This document shows positions 33,822 to 44,810 of a DNA stretch of 64,000 nucleotides, piece by piece. The stretch spans positions 328,996 to 392,995 of the forward strand of contig NW_006768765.1 of NCBI RefSeq assembly GCF_000204055.1, given 5' to 3'. Each line of letters starts with the position of its first letter. Within the stretch, counting starts at the first letter, position 1. The notes under the pieces were generated by a model. The model was not told the DNA's origin and searched no databases. It was given only the letters and a program-made list of their open reading frames with translations. Source of the DNA: Melampsora larici-populina 98AG31 (Eukaryota; Basidiomycota; Pucciniomycetes; Pucciniales; Melampsoraceae). A program made the translations under genes and the position numbers.

Positions 33822-35390
33822 GGACCTTCAACTCACGGAAGGCTCAGCTTGGTGATATGTGCGATGAAGAGTAATTGGCTTTGTTCTGCTTTATCATCAC
33901 TTATAAATCACTCGCTACTTGATGGTAAGGTCTTTGCCTTCTTTGAAAGTTTTTCACCAATTTCTTCTTTGAGATTTTATCTTGTATATGGACCTCGGAG
34001 GTTTTTGTGATAGGAATCCCATCAGATGTCCTTTCTCTTTGAAAACATCCATTGTGAGCACTGCTTGGTCAGTTTAATTTGACTGGCACAGATGGACCCT
34101 CAAGTTAATTCACCTCGAGAGCTTGGGCGTGCGCTTCTAGATTTTTTTTATAAGAATTTGATTATGATGATAGGAATCAGGGTGGATGAATTTTACTTTC
34201 ATTCTTCGTAAGGTGGTACGGGTATCAACCAAGCGGAATCTGTGAAAGGGAACAAACCACTAAGCTGCAAAGGCAAGTGTATATTTAAAACCACTCTGAA
34301 GCTAAAAGGTGCAACAAAAACGGGAGACACATGTCAGTCTCCTGGTCCCCCAAGGAGTCTCGTCGAGTTAACAAATAGAGTGGGTTTTTGTTTTCATTAC
34401 TTATTATCTTTTGTGTCCCCTCTCGAAAGAACTAGTTGTTAGAAATTTCCTTCCTTTTTTATTTACAACCAATTTGTTCTTAAAAAACTTTAGAAAACCA
34501 GAGTTTGAAAAAACCCGACAACAGAGTAGATTTCATATTCAATTATCCATGTCTCGTCTTTCTTACTATCTTCATTTTTTTTTACAAACGACTCTACTTG
34601 TTTTCTCAAAGTTTGTTATCGAAAAATTTCTTTTTTTCCGCCCGTCACCCTTTTTTTGCTCAAACCAGGGGTTAAAGTTTCAAGTGGACATTCCTAATTT
34701 CAATCAGTCGTTGTTTTCTACCTTCTATCTCTTACTTGTGGAGCGGGGAGTGTTCCAGTGGAGCAGCTCAGCGCCAAGTGTGGCCACCCACAGTGCTCCA
34801 ATCAACCTCTCCCTACCCTGCGCACCGCAAACCGGACTAGCAATCTCTGCAATCTAGGCCCTTGGCCAACTCGAGTAGCATCACGGTCCTTTGCCGAACA
34901 AGTTCCAAAACTGATTCCCTTGGCTTTCGCCTGATATTTTACAGATTTTATGTAGTGACGAGATGGGTTATGAGATCATGAATTTTAATGAAGAATCGGA
35001 CCCTGGATACACTTTTGACCATGGCCTTTTTTTTGTTTTGGCCAAATTTGTTTTACGAGCCCATAGAGAGTCCATAAGACCACGTTATGATCTATGATCC
35101 ATCAACCATTGTGAGTTCGAGTTTGAGTTACAACTACGATCAATTCCTTGGAACGAACCCAACGTTTGCAATTTCCTCATCAGATTTCATCAGATTCATC
35201 ATCAATTCATTTTATATAAGTTTGTCAATAGACTTAAATCAAAACAAAAATATACATATTATAGCTACAAGTTCAATTTGTATCTCTTCTTAACATTTTT
35301 TTTTCCAAAAAAAGACCTTCATCTCTCGTATCATCACCACAGTTATCAAGAATTTCTGTTATCCACTTCAGAAAGAAAAGAAAAGAAAAC
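33822..35390. other. Intergenic, no gene seen
   Basis: T-rich frames only. TATATAAG at 35213-35220 is 171 bp upstream of the small secreted gene and is its likely TATA box. Confidence 0.5.
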
Positions 35391-36256
35391 ATGTTTAAGG
35401 TTTACTTCGTCGTTGTCCTTTACGCTTTTCTCATAAGTCTCTCTTATGTTGAATCAGGTAGTGATCCAACCACCGGACCTACCGCTGCAGCTAGGCCTCA
35501 GGCTCCAGATAGTAAAAATAATCGTGAGTTTCGTATCATTTTCCTTCCTTCAAGAAGTCTCTCAGTGTTATCTAGTACAAAATATAGAATGCAAAAAAAA
35601 ACTCATGTTAACATCATATCTCTCTATGTAGACCTATGTAGTGTAGCTTACTTCCCACCAGGAGCTAATTCGAACACCAAACCTGGTAGTCATTTTAGTA
35701 AGAAACTGATCATTTGTTTTCAAAAAAAAAACTTGATTCAAATGCTTATAATTAAGTTCCTGATCTAAACCTCTTGCTGGTCTGTTTAAAAAAGTTTGTA
35801 TAGATAAAACCTCTGGTCATATTTGTAAGTCAGTTGCTGTTTATGAAAATGCGAAACAATTACCACCTAGTTAAGTTTCTTTCATATCAATCCAAAAATT
35901 ACATTCACTTTTTTCTACTAAGAGCTTTCGTCAAAGTCTAATGCGTTTTTTATTTACATATCTCTTAATCTTTTTCTTTTTTCCCCATCAAAAAGAGGGT
36001 TTCACTTGTACTAATAATGGAGAAAAGATTCCGGATACTATTTGTGTTGGAGGATATCAACGATTTGGTGTTGGATGTAAGTCATCATGGGTTTCATCTC
36101 TTCAAATCACATGAATTTTTTTATCCATTTCTCATTATGGTGACTGATGACATATGTTTAATAATAGTCGAATGTTATGAGAAAATGGCTACTAAAGAAT
36201 TTGTTAGATGCGAAAGAGTGGAAATCATGCGTGGGTTATTGATTTTGATCTTATAG
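35391..36256 (+). CDS. Small secreted cysteine-containing protein, effector candidate
   Basis: Five exons (35391-35523, 35632-35685, 35804-35869, 35996-36076, 36168-36256) sum to 423 nt: 140 residues. All four introns fall in phase 1, which is unusual and typical of exon-shuffled or module-built secreted genes. The signal peptide is MFKVYFVVVLYAFLISLSYV followed by ESGSD. The mature part has a short Pro/Thr/Ala-rich linker and six cysteines spread over the last four exons, an even number suited to disulfides. I recognise no family. Small size, signal peptide and cysteines fit rust candidate effectors or apoplastic proteins; that is inference. The last residues (RGLLILIL) are hydrophobic, so the final exon may be mis-modelled. 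A TATATAAG box lies 171 bp upstream. Confidence 0.7.
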
Positions 36257-39132
36257 AAAATAACTTACTTGAAGCTGAACCTATCTTTGGGATATGAATG
36301 ACTGACACTTCTTTGGTTTTGATCTTTTGTTTATCAAAGTCGGTAGTAAATGCGATTAAGGGATCAGTTTTTTGCGAAAAGCTTTGACTTACTTGTTTTT
36401 TTTGGTCTTCTCGGGCTCTTCACTGCACTAGATCTTGGTTCCTTTAAGTTCCTCTGGAAAGGCATAGCTAAATTTCAACACACGTGTTTTCTTCTTTTAA
36501 CTGTAACCAAAAAAATAACATTGTCTTTCTTCACTCTTGGCACTGACCTTCTACTTTATCATCTGTGGTGCCCTTTCTCTCGCTTGATCTACCACGTAAA
36601 TGTTCTATACAATGTAACTTGTCATGATGCTTCACAATGAAGAATCATCTTGAGATTTTGTAATAAAGTACAGGGAAGTTCTTGCTTACTGGTAACATAC
36701 ATCACTCACAAAGTGGAAGGGTGACTGCATAAAATAATTGTACTGAATGGTTGTAGTCAGCTGTGAACAGTGACATATATATAAAGATCTTACTACATTT
36801 CCTGTGCTTGTTTTCATGGACAAACTATCTATATACTAATCTATCAATCAGCCTCTTTTTGATCTCTGCTAAGATAAGACTACATTCATACCAGTGTACC
36901 AGTGCACCAATAAATATCTGTGATAGAGCCTTCATTAGGCACTGTCAAATGAAAAACAACTTGTGGCAAGCAAAGATCCAACCATGTAAATACATAGTGG
37001 CCTGGTATATCCAGACAATCATAATTGGGATCACAAAGTAATCACTTAGGCGCATGACACGTATAGACACTGGTTACTGAGATGTGCATTATTTATTTAT
37101 TTTTCTTTCTTAGATCATCAAGTGACTGTTTGGGGTTCTGTAGATTCATTTATATGATAACCCCTTTTGTAGATTGGTATTGTCTTTCTCTATTAAACCC
37201 AAACTCTTGTTGCACTACCATTCTCTTCTTAGATTGTGCTTTTGATCATCTTAAGTCTTCTTCCATAAGACTTCATCTGACCTTGTTTCTTGCCGGGTAT
37301 TGTCCTTTTTACCATCCTAAGTCTTCTTCCATAGGGTTTTTTTCTTCTTTTCCTTCTTTCTGTGTCTCTCATTTTTGAATTCTACTATGTGCTTCTGTGG
37401 GTTGTGCAAGCAATGTTGGAATACGTATATTCACGTCATGAGAACTATCTCACTTCTCTCATATCACATCTCCCATAACTATGTAGTGTGCTTTACCAAC
37501 CTAAATGCTCCTTGTGTACTCTTTATATTCCACTACTCAACTGATCGTGTGAACAGATAAATGGTCCCTGAATATCCTTACTGTCTCTTCATTCAATTGT
37601 TTGTGTGAATCATTGTAGTGTTCAATTTCTTTTACATAATATCTCGTGTATATAAACTACCTGGAGCTGCACCAGGAAAGGGTTTCTTTTTCCTCACCCT
37701 TTCCATTTCTGTCTTGTGCGCTCCAGGTACGTTTTTCTCTTTCTCTCGCTATTAGTGTCAGTTAGATAAATATGAAATTTATCTTACCCTTTCCATTTCT
37801 GTCTTGTGCACTCCAGTTGATCGCAACAAGCAAGAGGGGGTGTTGAGATCCTCTAGGATTAGGTCTGCTAGCTCCAACCCACAAACTGCTCATCTTGTGA
37901 AATGGCTCATATAGCTAGCTTGATCTTGTTGTACTCAATCTCCACCCAGCAATAAATTATCTTTTCATTATCACTATTTGATCTTGTCACCCTTGATCAG
38001 ATTTGAACTGCTCTACATTCCAGGGATCAGATCTTTGTTGTTGTGATCTTCACATACAGATTCATACTTCTTCTGTAAGGGTTCTAACCCTGCTCTTTGT
38101 AACAAGAATTTGTTGGCGGCCAAAGTGTGGAACTGATGAGTGTCATCATTCCATTTCCAAAAAAAAACTTCACCACATCTGTCTTTGAGATCTGACCCTG
38201 TGATTGACACTTTTTTAGTTTTCTGTTTTGTTTCTTAAAGTTGGTGGTGACTGCCATTAAGATGACAGCTCTTCACCTTCCAATGGTACAAACATCTATC
38301 CTCATGAGTTTTCTGTTTTTCTCTTTGATATCATCTGTTCTGCTACAGAGTGTGGGAAATATCTCCATACCACTCATAGAAATATAAATTAGACACACTG
38401 GAGTGGTTGGGCTAAAAATTTGTAATAATTAAATCATTCCTCCAACAAACAACACTCTACAGGCTCGCCAGCGGCATATAAACAATTATTGCGAGAAATT
38501 TAAGAAAAAAGAAAACTTTGTAATGAGACACACAACAATAATTATGTACATATGTTGATGAAAAAAAAGAACTCCTTTGAATGAGCATTTTAAATTTTCC
38601 TTTTGCATCTGAAATACCTATGTTTAAATTTTACATGAAAACATTCATTTTGTATCTTTCACAACTTTTAACTCAAGGAATTAACTGCTCACTGGGGTGG
38701 GAAGGGAAGATTTCAAAACTTGACTGATTGTTCTTAATGACTAGAATTCTTGATGAGCTGAAATGATGTCATATTTCACCACTAAGGAAAATATATCAAA
38801 GCAGAAACTTGACCTGCCAATACATCAATTCACACAAGTACAGTTTATTCTATTACTCCAATCAGTAAGTAACCAGTGACCTACAACTATTTCTTCCTCT
38901 GGAAAGGCATGGTCTAATGCCAATGGATCACATACATGTTTTCTCTTTGTTCTTGTCCTGTAAACAAAGAATTGTCTTGCTCCACCCTGCCACTGTTTTT
39001 GTATTGTGACTCAAAATCACCTCCTTTTCTCCTCTAACTCTCAAATGCACAACCAATAGGATTATATATCAAAAAGAATTGCCTTCTCAATGGTCATTCC
39101 ACCAACATGTCTCTGTGAAACCCAAAAAGAAG
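36257..39132. other. Intergenic with probable LTR remnants
   Basis: No host gene seen. See the copia-like LTR candidate at 37411-37735. The rest is AT-rich and non-coding. Confidence 0.45.
37411..37735 (+). repeat. Probable solo or broken Ty1/copia LTR
   Basis: Begins TGTTGGAATA, a start common in copia LTRs, and has a GTATATAAACTACC TATA-like site near 37647. The string CCTTTCCATTTCTGTCTTGTGC occurs at 37698 and again at about 37790. At 37830-37850 AAGAGGGGGTGTTGAGATCC looks like a polypurine tract followed by an LTR start. No internal coding region remains. Confidence 0.4.
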
Positions 39133-39204
39133 TGGAGTACCTGGGAATCGAACCCAGCGCCTCTCGCATGCTAAGCGAGCGCTCTACCGATGAGCTAGAA
39201 CCCC
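39133..39204 (-). tRNA. tRNA-Ala (anticodon AGC)
   Basis: The minus strand folds as a 72-nt cloverleaf: acceptor GGGGTTC/GTACTCC (one T:T mismatch), D-arm GCTC ... GAGC, anticodon stem CTCGC/GCGAG with loop TTAGCAT (AGC, Ala), T-arm CTGGG TTCGATT CCCAG, discriminator A. The acceptor mismatch may mean a slightly decayed or edited copy. Confidence 0.88.
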
Positions 39205-39625
39205 GCGTTGAATGTGAATTTCCATATTGCAAATTTATCCCAGCTGACAGCTGGATCACGATTGAATTCAGCTCAAGAAGGAAGGCCTCTGAACGAGAGT
39301 GTCCCCGATAAACTGTTGTTTAGAGTTTTATAAAACTTATGGGTCATGTTGATAATTTTCCAAGCTTGCACCATACTCATTGGACCTGAAGGTTTACTCT
39401 TGAGCTCCAAAGAACATGCATACATTCAATCCTTGATGGAGTTGATCAAGAATTGTGTATCTTTCAAGCTCCAAGGGTTTCAAGAGACTTGAAGACCGTC
39501 AATTGAAGGTGAAAAGTTAAACTTGAAGGTCCAGATCAGACTACTGTAAAGACCACTTTTAAAGATTTGAAAAATACCTACAATACCATCCAGAAAACTT
39601 GACCAAAACCAATCATCCAAAAGAA
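39205..39625. other. Intergenic, no gene seen
   Basis: Between the tRNA-Ala gene and the Rec114-like gene; should hold the latter's promoter. Confidence 0.45.
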
Positions 39626-41068
39626 ATGACCAGTCTTGGTAATGCATCATCAAATCGTTCATCGAAAGAAACTATCACATTTGAGATTGTAAAATATTCT
39701 AGAGCTAGACCTCTTCTCACAAATCTTGTATCTAAAGATAAGAACAATTCTGGTCAAATCGATTGGACTCATTTGTGGGTTTTCTTTTTGATTCCTTTCT
39801 TTTCATTATCCTTGAATCAAAACCGCTGTTTACCATCTGAGAGTGCTTTTAGTACTTCTCTTTTCTTCTTCAAGCTTATAATGACCAATCTGTGATCGGA
39901 TTCGAGAAATCAGCGTTGCTCATTGAACCTGTTTTGCCTCCCTTCCATGCTTTGATCTCTGCAGTAATCAACCTCGACTAAGCTTGAACGCTGATATCAT
40001 CCATACTGATTTGGAGGATTCAAAGAAATCTGGTTTACCGAGACACACACGAAAGATATCACTTCAAATCATCTGGAATAGTGATCCTCAATCTTCACAT
40101 ACGTCTGATCATCCAAGTGTCTTTAACCTTGTTAGTGTATTTCTCTTCACTATCTCTTTTTTACAACACGAACTGAATCCTTGCTTTTGTTTTTTGTTTT
40201 TCGTTTTCGTTATTCTTTCTTCTTGCTTAGGAACAAATTGATTTAAATCAGATTGTGGTTGATTTTTCTAATTCTAGATTAGGTGAAATGCCTTTAAAGG
40301 CAGTTTATAAGGACTGTGTAGTGGGTTTAAGATATGCCATCTCTCATGAAGCAGGTGCTGTGAGTCTTTCATTCTCAACTTCAAAAGGAAAAAATCATTG
40401 ATACAATCATGTTTTTGGGCAAATCAAACAATCAAAAGTTAATTTACAATCGATTTCAACTTCGATTTCATAACCCAACCGATTGTCTTGATTTTGTTAG
40501 AGTCATTGAATTTATTTGTCCTTGTAAACTGAGTCCACCTGAACAACAATCAAGTCAACAAAGAGTCACCCAAACTCCTTTTGATCATCATTCCAAGGAT
40601 ACATTTTCGTTACAAAGCTCTCTTTCTATTCTTCCTAATACAAAATCAGCTGTTCCTCATCAAGGTCCAAACTCAAGACTTCCAACGATATTCGATAAAG
40701 TTAAACCGGACGAGTTTGAAGCTCATGAGCGTTGTATTGACTCAGATCGACGTCCTATCAAGTTTCAACGCTTAACGCTAGAATCGGATAAAGTCTTGGA
40801 AGATCTTTCTCATCGTCCGAGTCAAAGTTGCAATCCTCAACTGAAACTCGCGGCTCCTTCACAACATCCTGATCAGCAACCTACTTATGAAAATCACAGC
40901 ACGCAGCCGATCGATCTTAGTCTTCAACACAAAGCTGTTGCATCTCCGGGTTTAGAGAGCTTGATCAGTCTACCTGATGATCAGTTTAGGAATTGCATAC
41001 AACAAATCTTACACGAACCGGGTTTCCTTGAATTGGCTACCCGAGTAGACAACCTAATGCAGAGTTGA
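39626..41068 (+). CDS. Probable Rec114/Rec7 meiotic recombination protein
   Basis: Five exons (39626-39778, 39853-39963, 40017-40130, 40231-40359, 40439-41068) sum to 1137 nt: 378 residues. About 1-185 reads as a small alpha/beta domain: ITFEIVKYSRARPLL, then VIGFEKSALLIEP, RKISLQIIW, and RFQLRFHNPTDCLDFVRVIEF. This ends in a long helix like a PH fold, as in Rec114. The middle is disordered. The last 35 residues (LISLPDDQFRNCIQQILHEP, then GFLELATRVDNLM) resemble the Rec114 C-terminal helices that bind Mei4. In fungi Rec114 is part of the Rec114-Mei4-Mer2 group that promotes Spo11 breaks on meiotic chromosomes. Identification rests on fold pattern and the tail, and Rec114 diverges fast, so it stays tentative. 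The splice sites of introns 39779-39852 and 40360-40438 are weak. Confidence 0.55.
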
Positions 41069-41537
41069 TGGTTTTTGTAGTAGAGAATCTGCTTCTTGGA
41101 AGCTGAATGAAACCCTGGCACCGAAAAATGTGCCATAAATAAAAATCATTGAATGATTTTATGCGAAAGTTTGTAGATCAAGCCTAGATGCGCACAGCTG
41201 CACCAACTACACTATGGTCCAAACTTTAAGGGCCATTTTGTACTCAAAAGGACCATAATATCTATATACCTATCACATTATATTGCCAAACATCCTCTAC
41301 CACATATGTAATCCAATCATAAATTTTGTAAATTTGCATAAAACAAATTTGCATCATGATGAATACATCTAGATGCAACGTACTCGGAATGTAAATCCAG
41401 CTGCCAATTCCCGATCCTCATCAATATCGATTCAAGAATATGATTTGTCCAAATGTAATGGAATCCTTTTGTTTATGGACACAATACGTCCATTGTTTAC
41501 GTGCTGTTGCTAGACGCCGCTCACGCCCTACACCCAG
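41069..41537. other. Intergenic, no gene seen
   Basis: 3' region of the Rec114-like gene; no coding signal. Confidence 0.45.
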
Positions 41538-41911
41538 GTAGGCGGTTTGGCACCAGCGCCTACAAGTTCAACGTATAGGTGCTGGTTTTTGGCGCCTGAA
41601 TCCCCAGAAATAGATGTAGGCTCCAGAAAACTAGCGCCCACCTCTATTTTGGGCAAAGTTGGAATGTAGGCGCTGGATTTCTGGCGCCTGCAACATTTTT
41701 CTCCGGAAATTCAATGTAGGTGCCAGAAATATAGTGCCTACATCTATCTCTGGGCAAGTAGGCGCTACTACCAGTTACCAGTGCCTACATAATAGGCACT
41801 GGTTTTTGGCGCCTACAAGGCCATAAATAGATTATAATCATGGCACCTATCTTTGTCTGGTACCTATATACAGAGAAAAGGATGTAGGTGCTATATTTCT
41901 GGTGCCTGCAT
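41538..41911. repeat. Array of short hairpins, GTAGGYGC-type stems
   Basis: At least seven stem-loops in about 375 bp, each about 25-31 nt, with stems near TGTAGGYGC and GYGCCTRCA and 7-13-nt loops. Examples: 41538-41563, 41574-41598, 41665-41692, 41715-41742, about 41791-41817, 41884-41911. Non-coding, GC-richer than its surroundings. Confidence 0.7.
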
Positions 41912-41989
41912 CCTCCAATGTGACTTTTGTGGTGCCTAACCCAGCACCTACTTTGAGTTCTGATGTCTTTCAAGTCACAATCTTTTTTT

Positions 41990-42240
41990 GGGTGATGAGC
42001 GTTTTTTGACTTATTAAGGACATATTTTGAGTGACAACTATGTATTTCAAATCACAAAAAACATATTTTGAGTGACAACCATCTGTTTCAAGTCACATAA
42101 ACGTATATTTTGAGTGACAACTATGTTTTTTGAGTTACAAATAACATATTTTGAGTTACAATGATCTTTTTTGAGCTCCAAAGAACATGTTTTGAGGTAT
42201 GACCATGTTTTTCAAGTTACAAAAAACATAGTTCTTCATT
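41990..42240. repeat. Degenerate tandem repeat, unit about 45-50 bp
   Basis: About five copies of a unit like ACATATTTTGAGTGACAAC followed by ATGTTTTTCAAGTTACAAA. Copies are diverged. Directly follows the hairpin array. Confidence 0.7.
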
Positions 42241-44810
42241 CTTTCTTTTATTTCATGATGCAGATTTTGTTGTGACACAGATATTTTGTGCCTTGGCCAA
42301 AAAATTCAAGGTTAAAACCACATCTGGACCAATGCTCCTGGCAGAGTATCTCTGAGTCAATGAAACCCTTTTGGAAATCTGTGAAAGTACCTACTTCACA
42401 TCCCTTCAAGCCATGATTTGTAATAACTCATGACAGGCATACTTAGAAATGTCACAGATAGGCAACTTATACTGTAGAGCCACATTGTAGCATTTCCTCT
42501 CCTCTTCCAACAATCTATCATTAGGAAGCAGACCACCCTGACCAGAGAATCAAAGACCACTGTGCCCCTCTGTATCAGATCCCCAGTCTGGTAATAACAT
42601 GATTGATTTGATGTTGGCTAAGCTCAAGAGATACCAAGCTGAAGTGGTGGCTGCTGATGTTTGGCTACTATCCTCAACCCCAAGTACTGACTCAAGGTTT
42701 TTGACCTGCACTACCTAGAACACGCTTCACATTCTAAGGACACTGACAGCATCAAAGAGGTTCCCAGATGGGAATATGGGTGGTAAGGACCATATTTCCA
42801 TTCTGCTACTGTTACACAGTTCCATGAATATTTCCTGAGCAGCCATTGTGATGTATGTAGTCAATATTTTGAAATGTGTGTCTCAATCTGAACAAAGTTA
42901 CAGCATGTATTACAATGATTTGCTTATCTAGATGAGCAGATAACTGAGCGCGCATGTATGTAGCTGATAGCTAAGGATTTACTCAGATGTTTGCACATAT
43001 GTAGTGTATGCTTTGTGGCTCAAATGTGCAGTGCAAGATGATTTGATGCTCAATTCTTCTCTCATTGAGATTCCCAGCCTAGGTCATGTTCCTACCAGGG
43101 AACCTATTTAATGCTGGCAGTGGGAGCTCATTGAAGACCTCTTCAAGTCAACTTTGGAAAGTTGTCCAACTACTCTGGAAGTCTCCCCATCTCAGATTCC
43201 TTCTACTCCCCATTAATGATTTGATCAATTATGTTCACTTCATCTACCAGTTTTCAAACACCTGAACCAATTCAGGCATCTGTACATGACTTGTATTTCC
43301 AAGGAAACAATCCAATTATACTTGGTCAACTGTTGTTGCACTAGTGGAATGTAAGCTGATTATCCTACTCAATCTCATCTGAAATATACACTGACTGATT
43401 ATTGTCTTTCTTGACTTTTGACAGCAAAACTGCTCCAATCTCCAGGTACTTGCTTTGGTGGCACACGGCTAGCTTTCAATTTTGACTAGATTGTGTTGCG
43501 TAGAACCAACCTTTTCTTTGGCTGCCAATATTGCCATTCCTGGATAAGGTTCTTTGAAGCCAAAGACCAGCTCTCATTTGGTTGGAACTGTTGAATGCTT
43601 GAGGGCTGGTATCACAACAGGTGATCAATTATCTGAAGCCCTTTCTTACCTTACATCCTTTGAAACATACTCAAAGAAGAAGAATAAACCCATAATAATT
43701 GACTAAACTAAGATATCATAGTACCAATCTATGTTTTCCTGGTCCTACTTTTTCCTTATTTTGTCTTTCAAAATGTATCTTCCTCTAGTCTTATTGTTTT
43801 TATCTTTTTGTTGCTCTTTAACTTTTGCTTAATCTCTCTTGATCTTATGTTTTTGTCTTATGGTCACTTGTTAAGTTTCTCTTGATTGTATCATCTCTTG
43901 TTATTCTACCAAATTTGCAAGTCATTCTTTGTAGTCTTTTTAGTATGAGTTATATGTTTTGATTTTTCTTGTAGATTGTTTTGTGTGTATATCTTTTTTC
44001 TCTTGTGCATAAACAAATGGGAATAAAAATGATTGCACAGTGCCCGTGGAGAAGGCCCCCGACGTCGGGGGCCCTACAGTCTTGGCAAGTTTGGCGCGTT
44101 TGTGTGATTTTTGTGGTCCAAATGTGTACAATTGGCCACAAAGGGGAAAGATTGGAAGAATATTGCCTACGCTGAACCTGGCTGAACTTCATCCATCTGA
44201 GTCAAGGCTCAGGCAGACTAGGAGATGAGCGGCCCTGAACGCTCAGTTTGCCCCAAGAGATGCAAGTGACCCTGGCCCGTTTGAACTGCATGCATGGAAC
44301 TCGGAGATCACAGAGCCAATTCATACGTCCGGACTTGCCTGCGGGGTCAGATATGAGTGGCCGGATGAGTCCTCCTACATAATACAAATCGTTGCACAAG
44401 TGCTTCAAAGGTAGTTTTCGAGACTCAAAGTCAATGATCATCAATCCGAGGAACCCGCTCTAAATGAAGATGACCAGCCTCCGCCTACTCTCATATCTAC
44501 ACAACCCAACCCTCGACCTAAACACTCCGATACTAAACGTGGTCCACTAGGTGGTCCACTGGACCTCCCTGAAACTGATCTATTCCTTCATCAAAAGACA
44601 ATCAACTTACCACTCACAAGATCAGAAGAAATTAAAGCATCAAGATCTTGACTCCTTTATGATTGATTATCATGTCTGCCACTTTAAGAGTAACCGATTT
44701 CACCCTCAACACTACACTGTTATCAGAACCTCCACCGACAATCTCCAGTCTCTGTACGTTTCAATTGAAATACTAATGGAGATTATATAACAGAAGCGTA
44801 AAAGAAAGCC
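42241..44810. other. Intergenic, no gene recognised
   Basis: Long stretch with only stop-rich frames; probably decayed repeats. Contains a perfect 20-bp palindrome at 44054-44073 and a GC-richer patch at about 44160-44460. Confidence 0.45.
44054..44073. repeat. Perfect 20-bp GC palindrome
   Basis: GGCCCCCGACGTCGGGGGCC, centred on GACGTC, in an AT-rich setting. Could be the core of a foldback element or a binding site; no evidence separates these. Confidence 0.6.

Noticed and set aside
34411..34857. 148-codon ORF
   Set aside because: T-rich, Phe/Leu-dominated translation without a domain, start context or introns; looks like non-coding sequence.
41990..42240. CRISPR-like array
   Set aside because: Repeat copies are degenerate, with no unique spacers of constant length, and the genome is eukaryotic.
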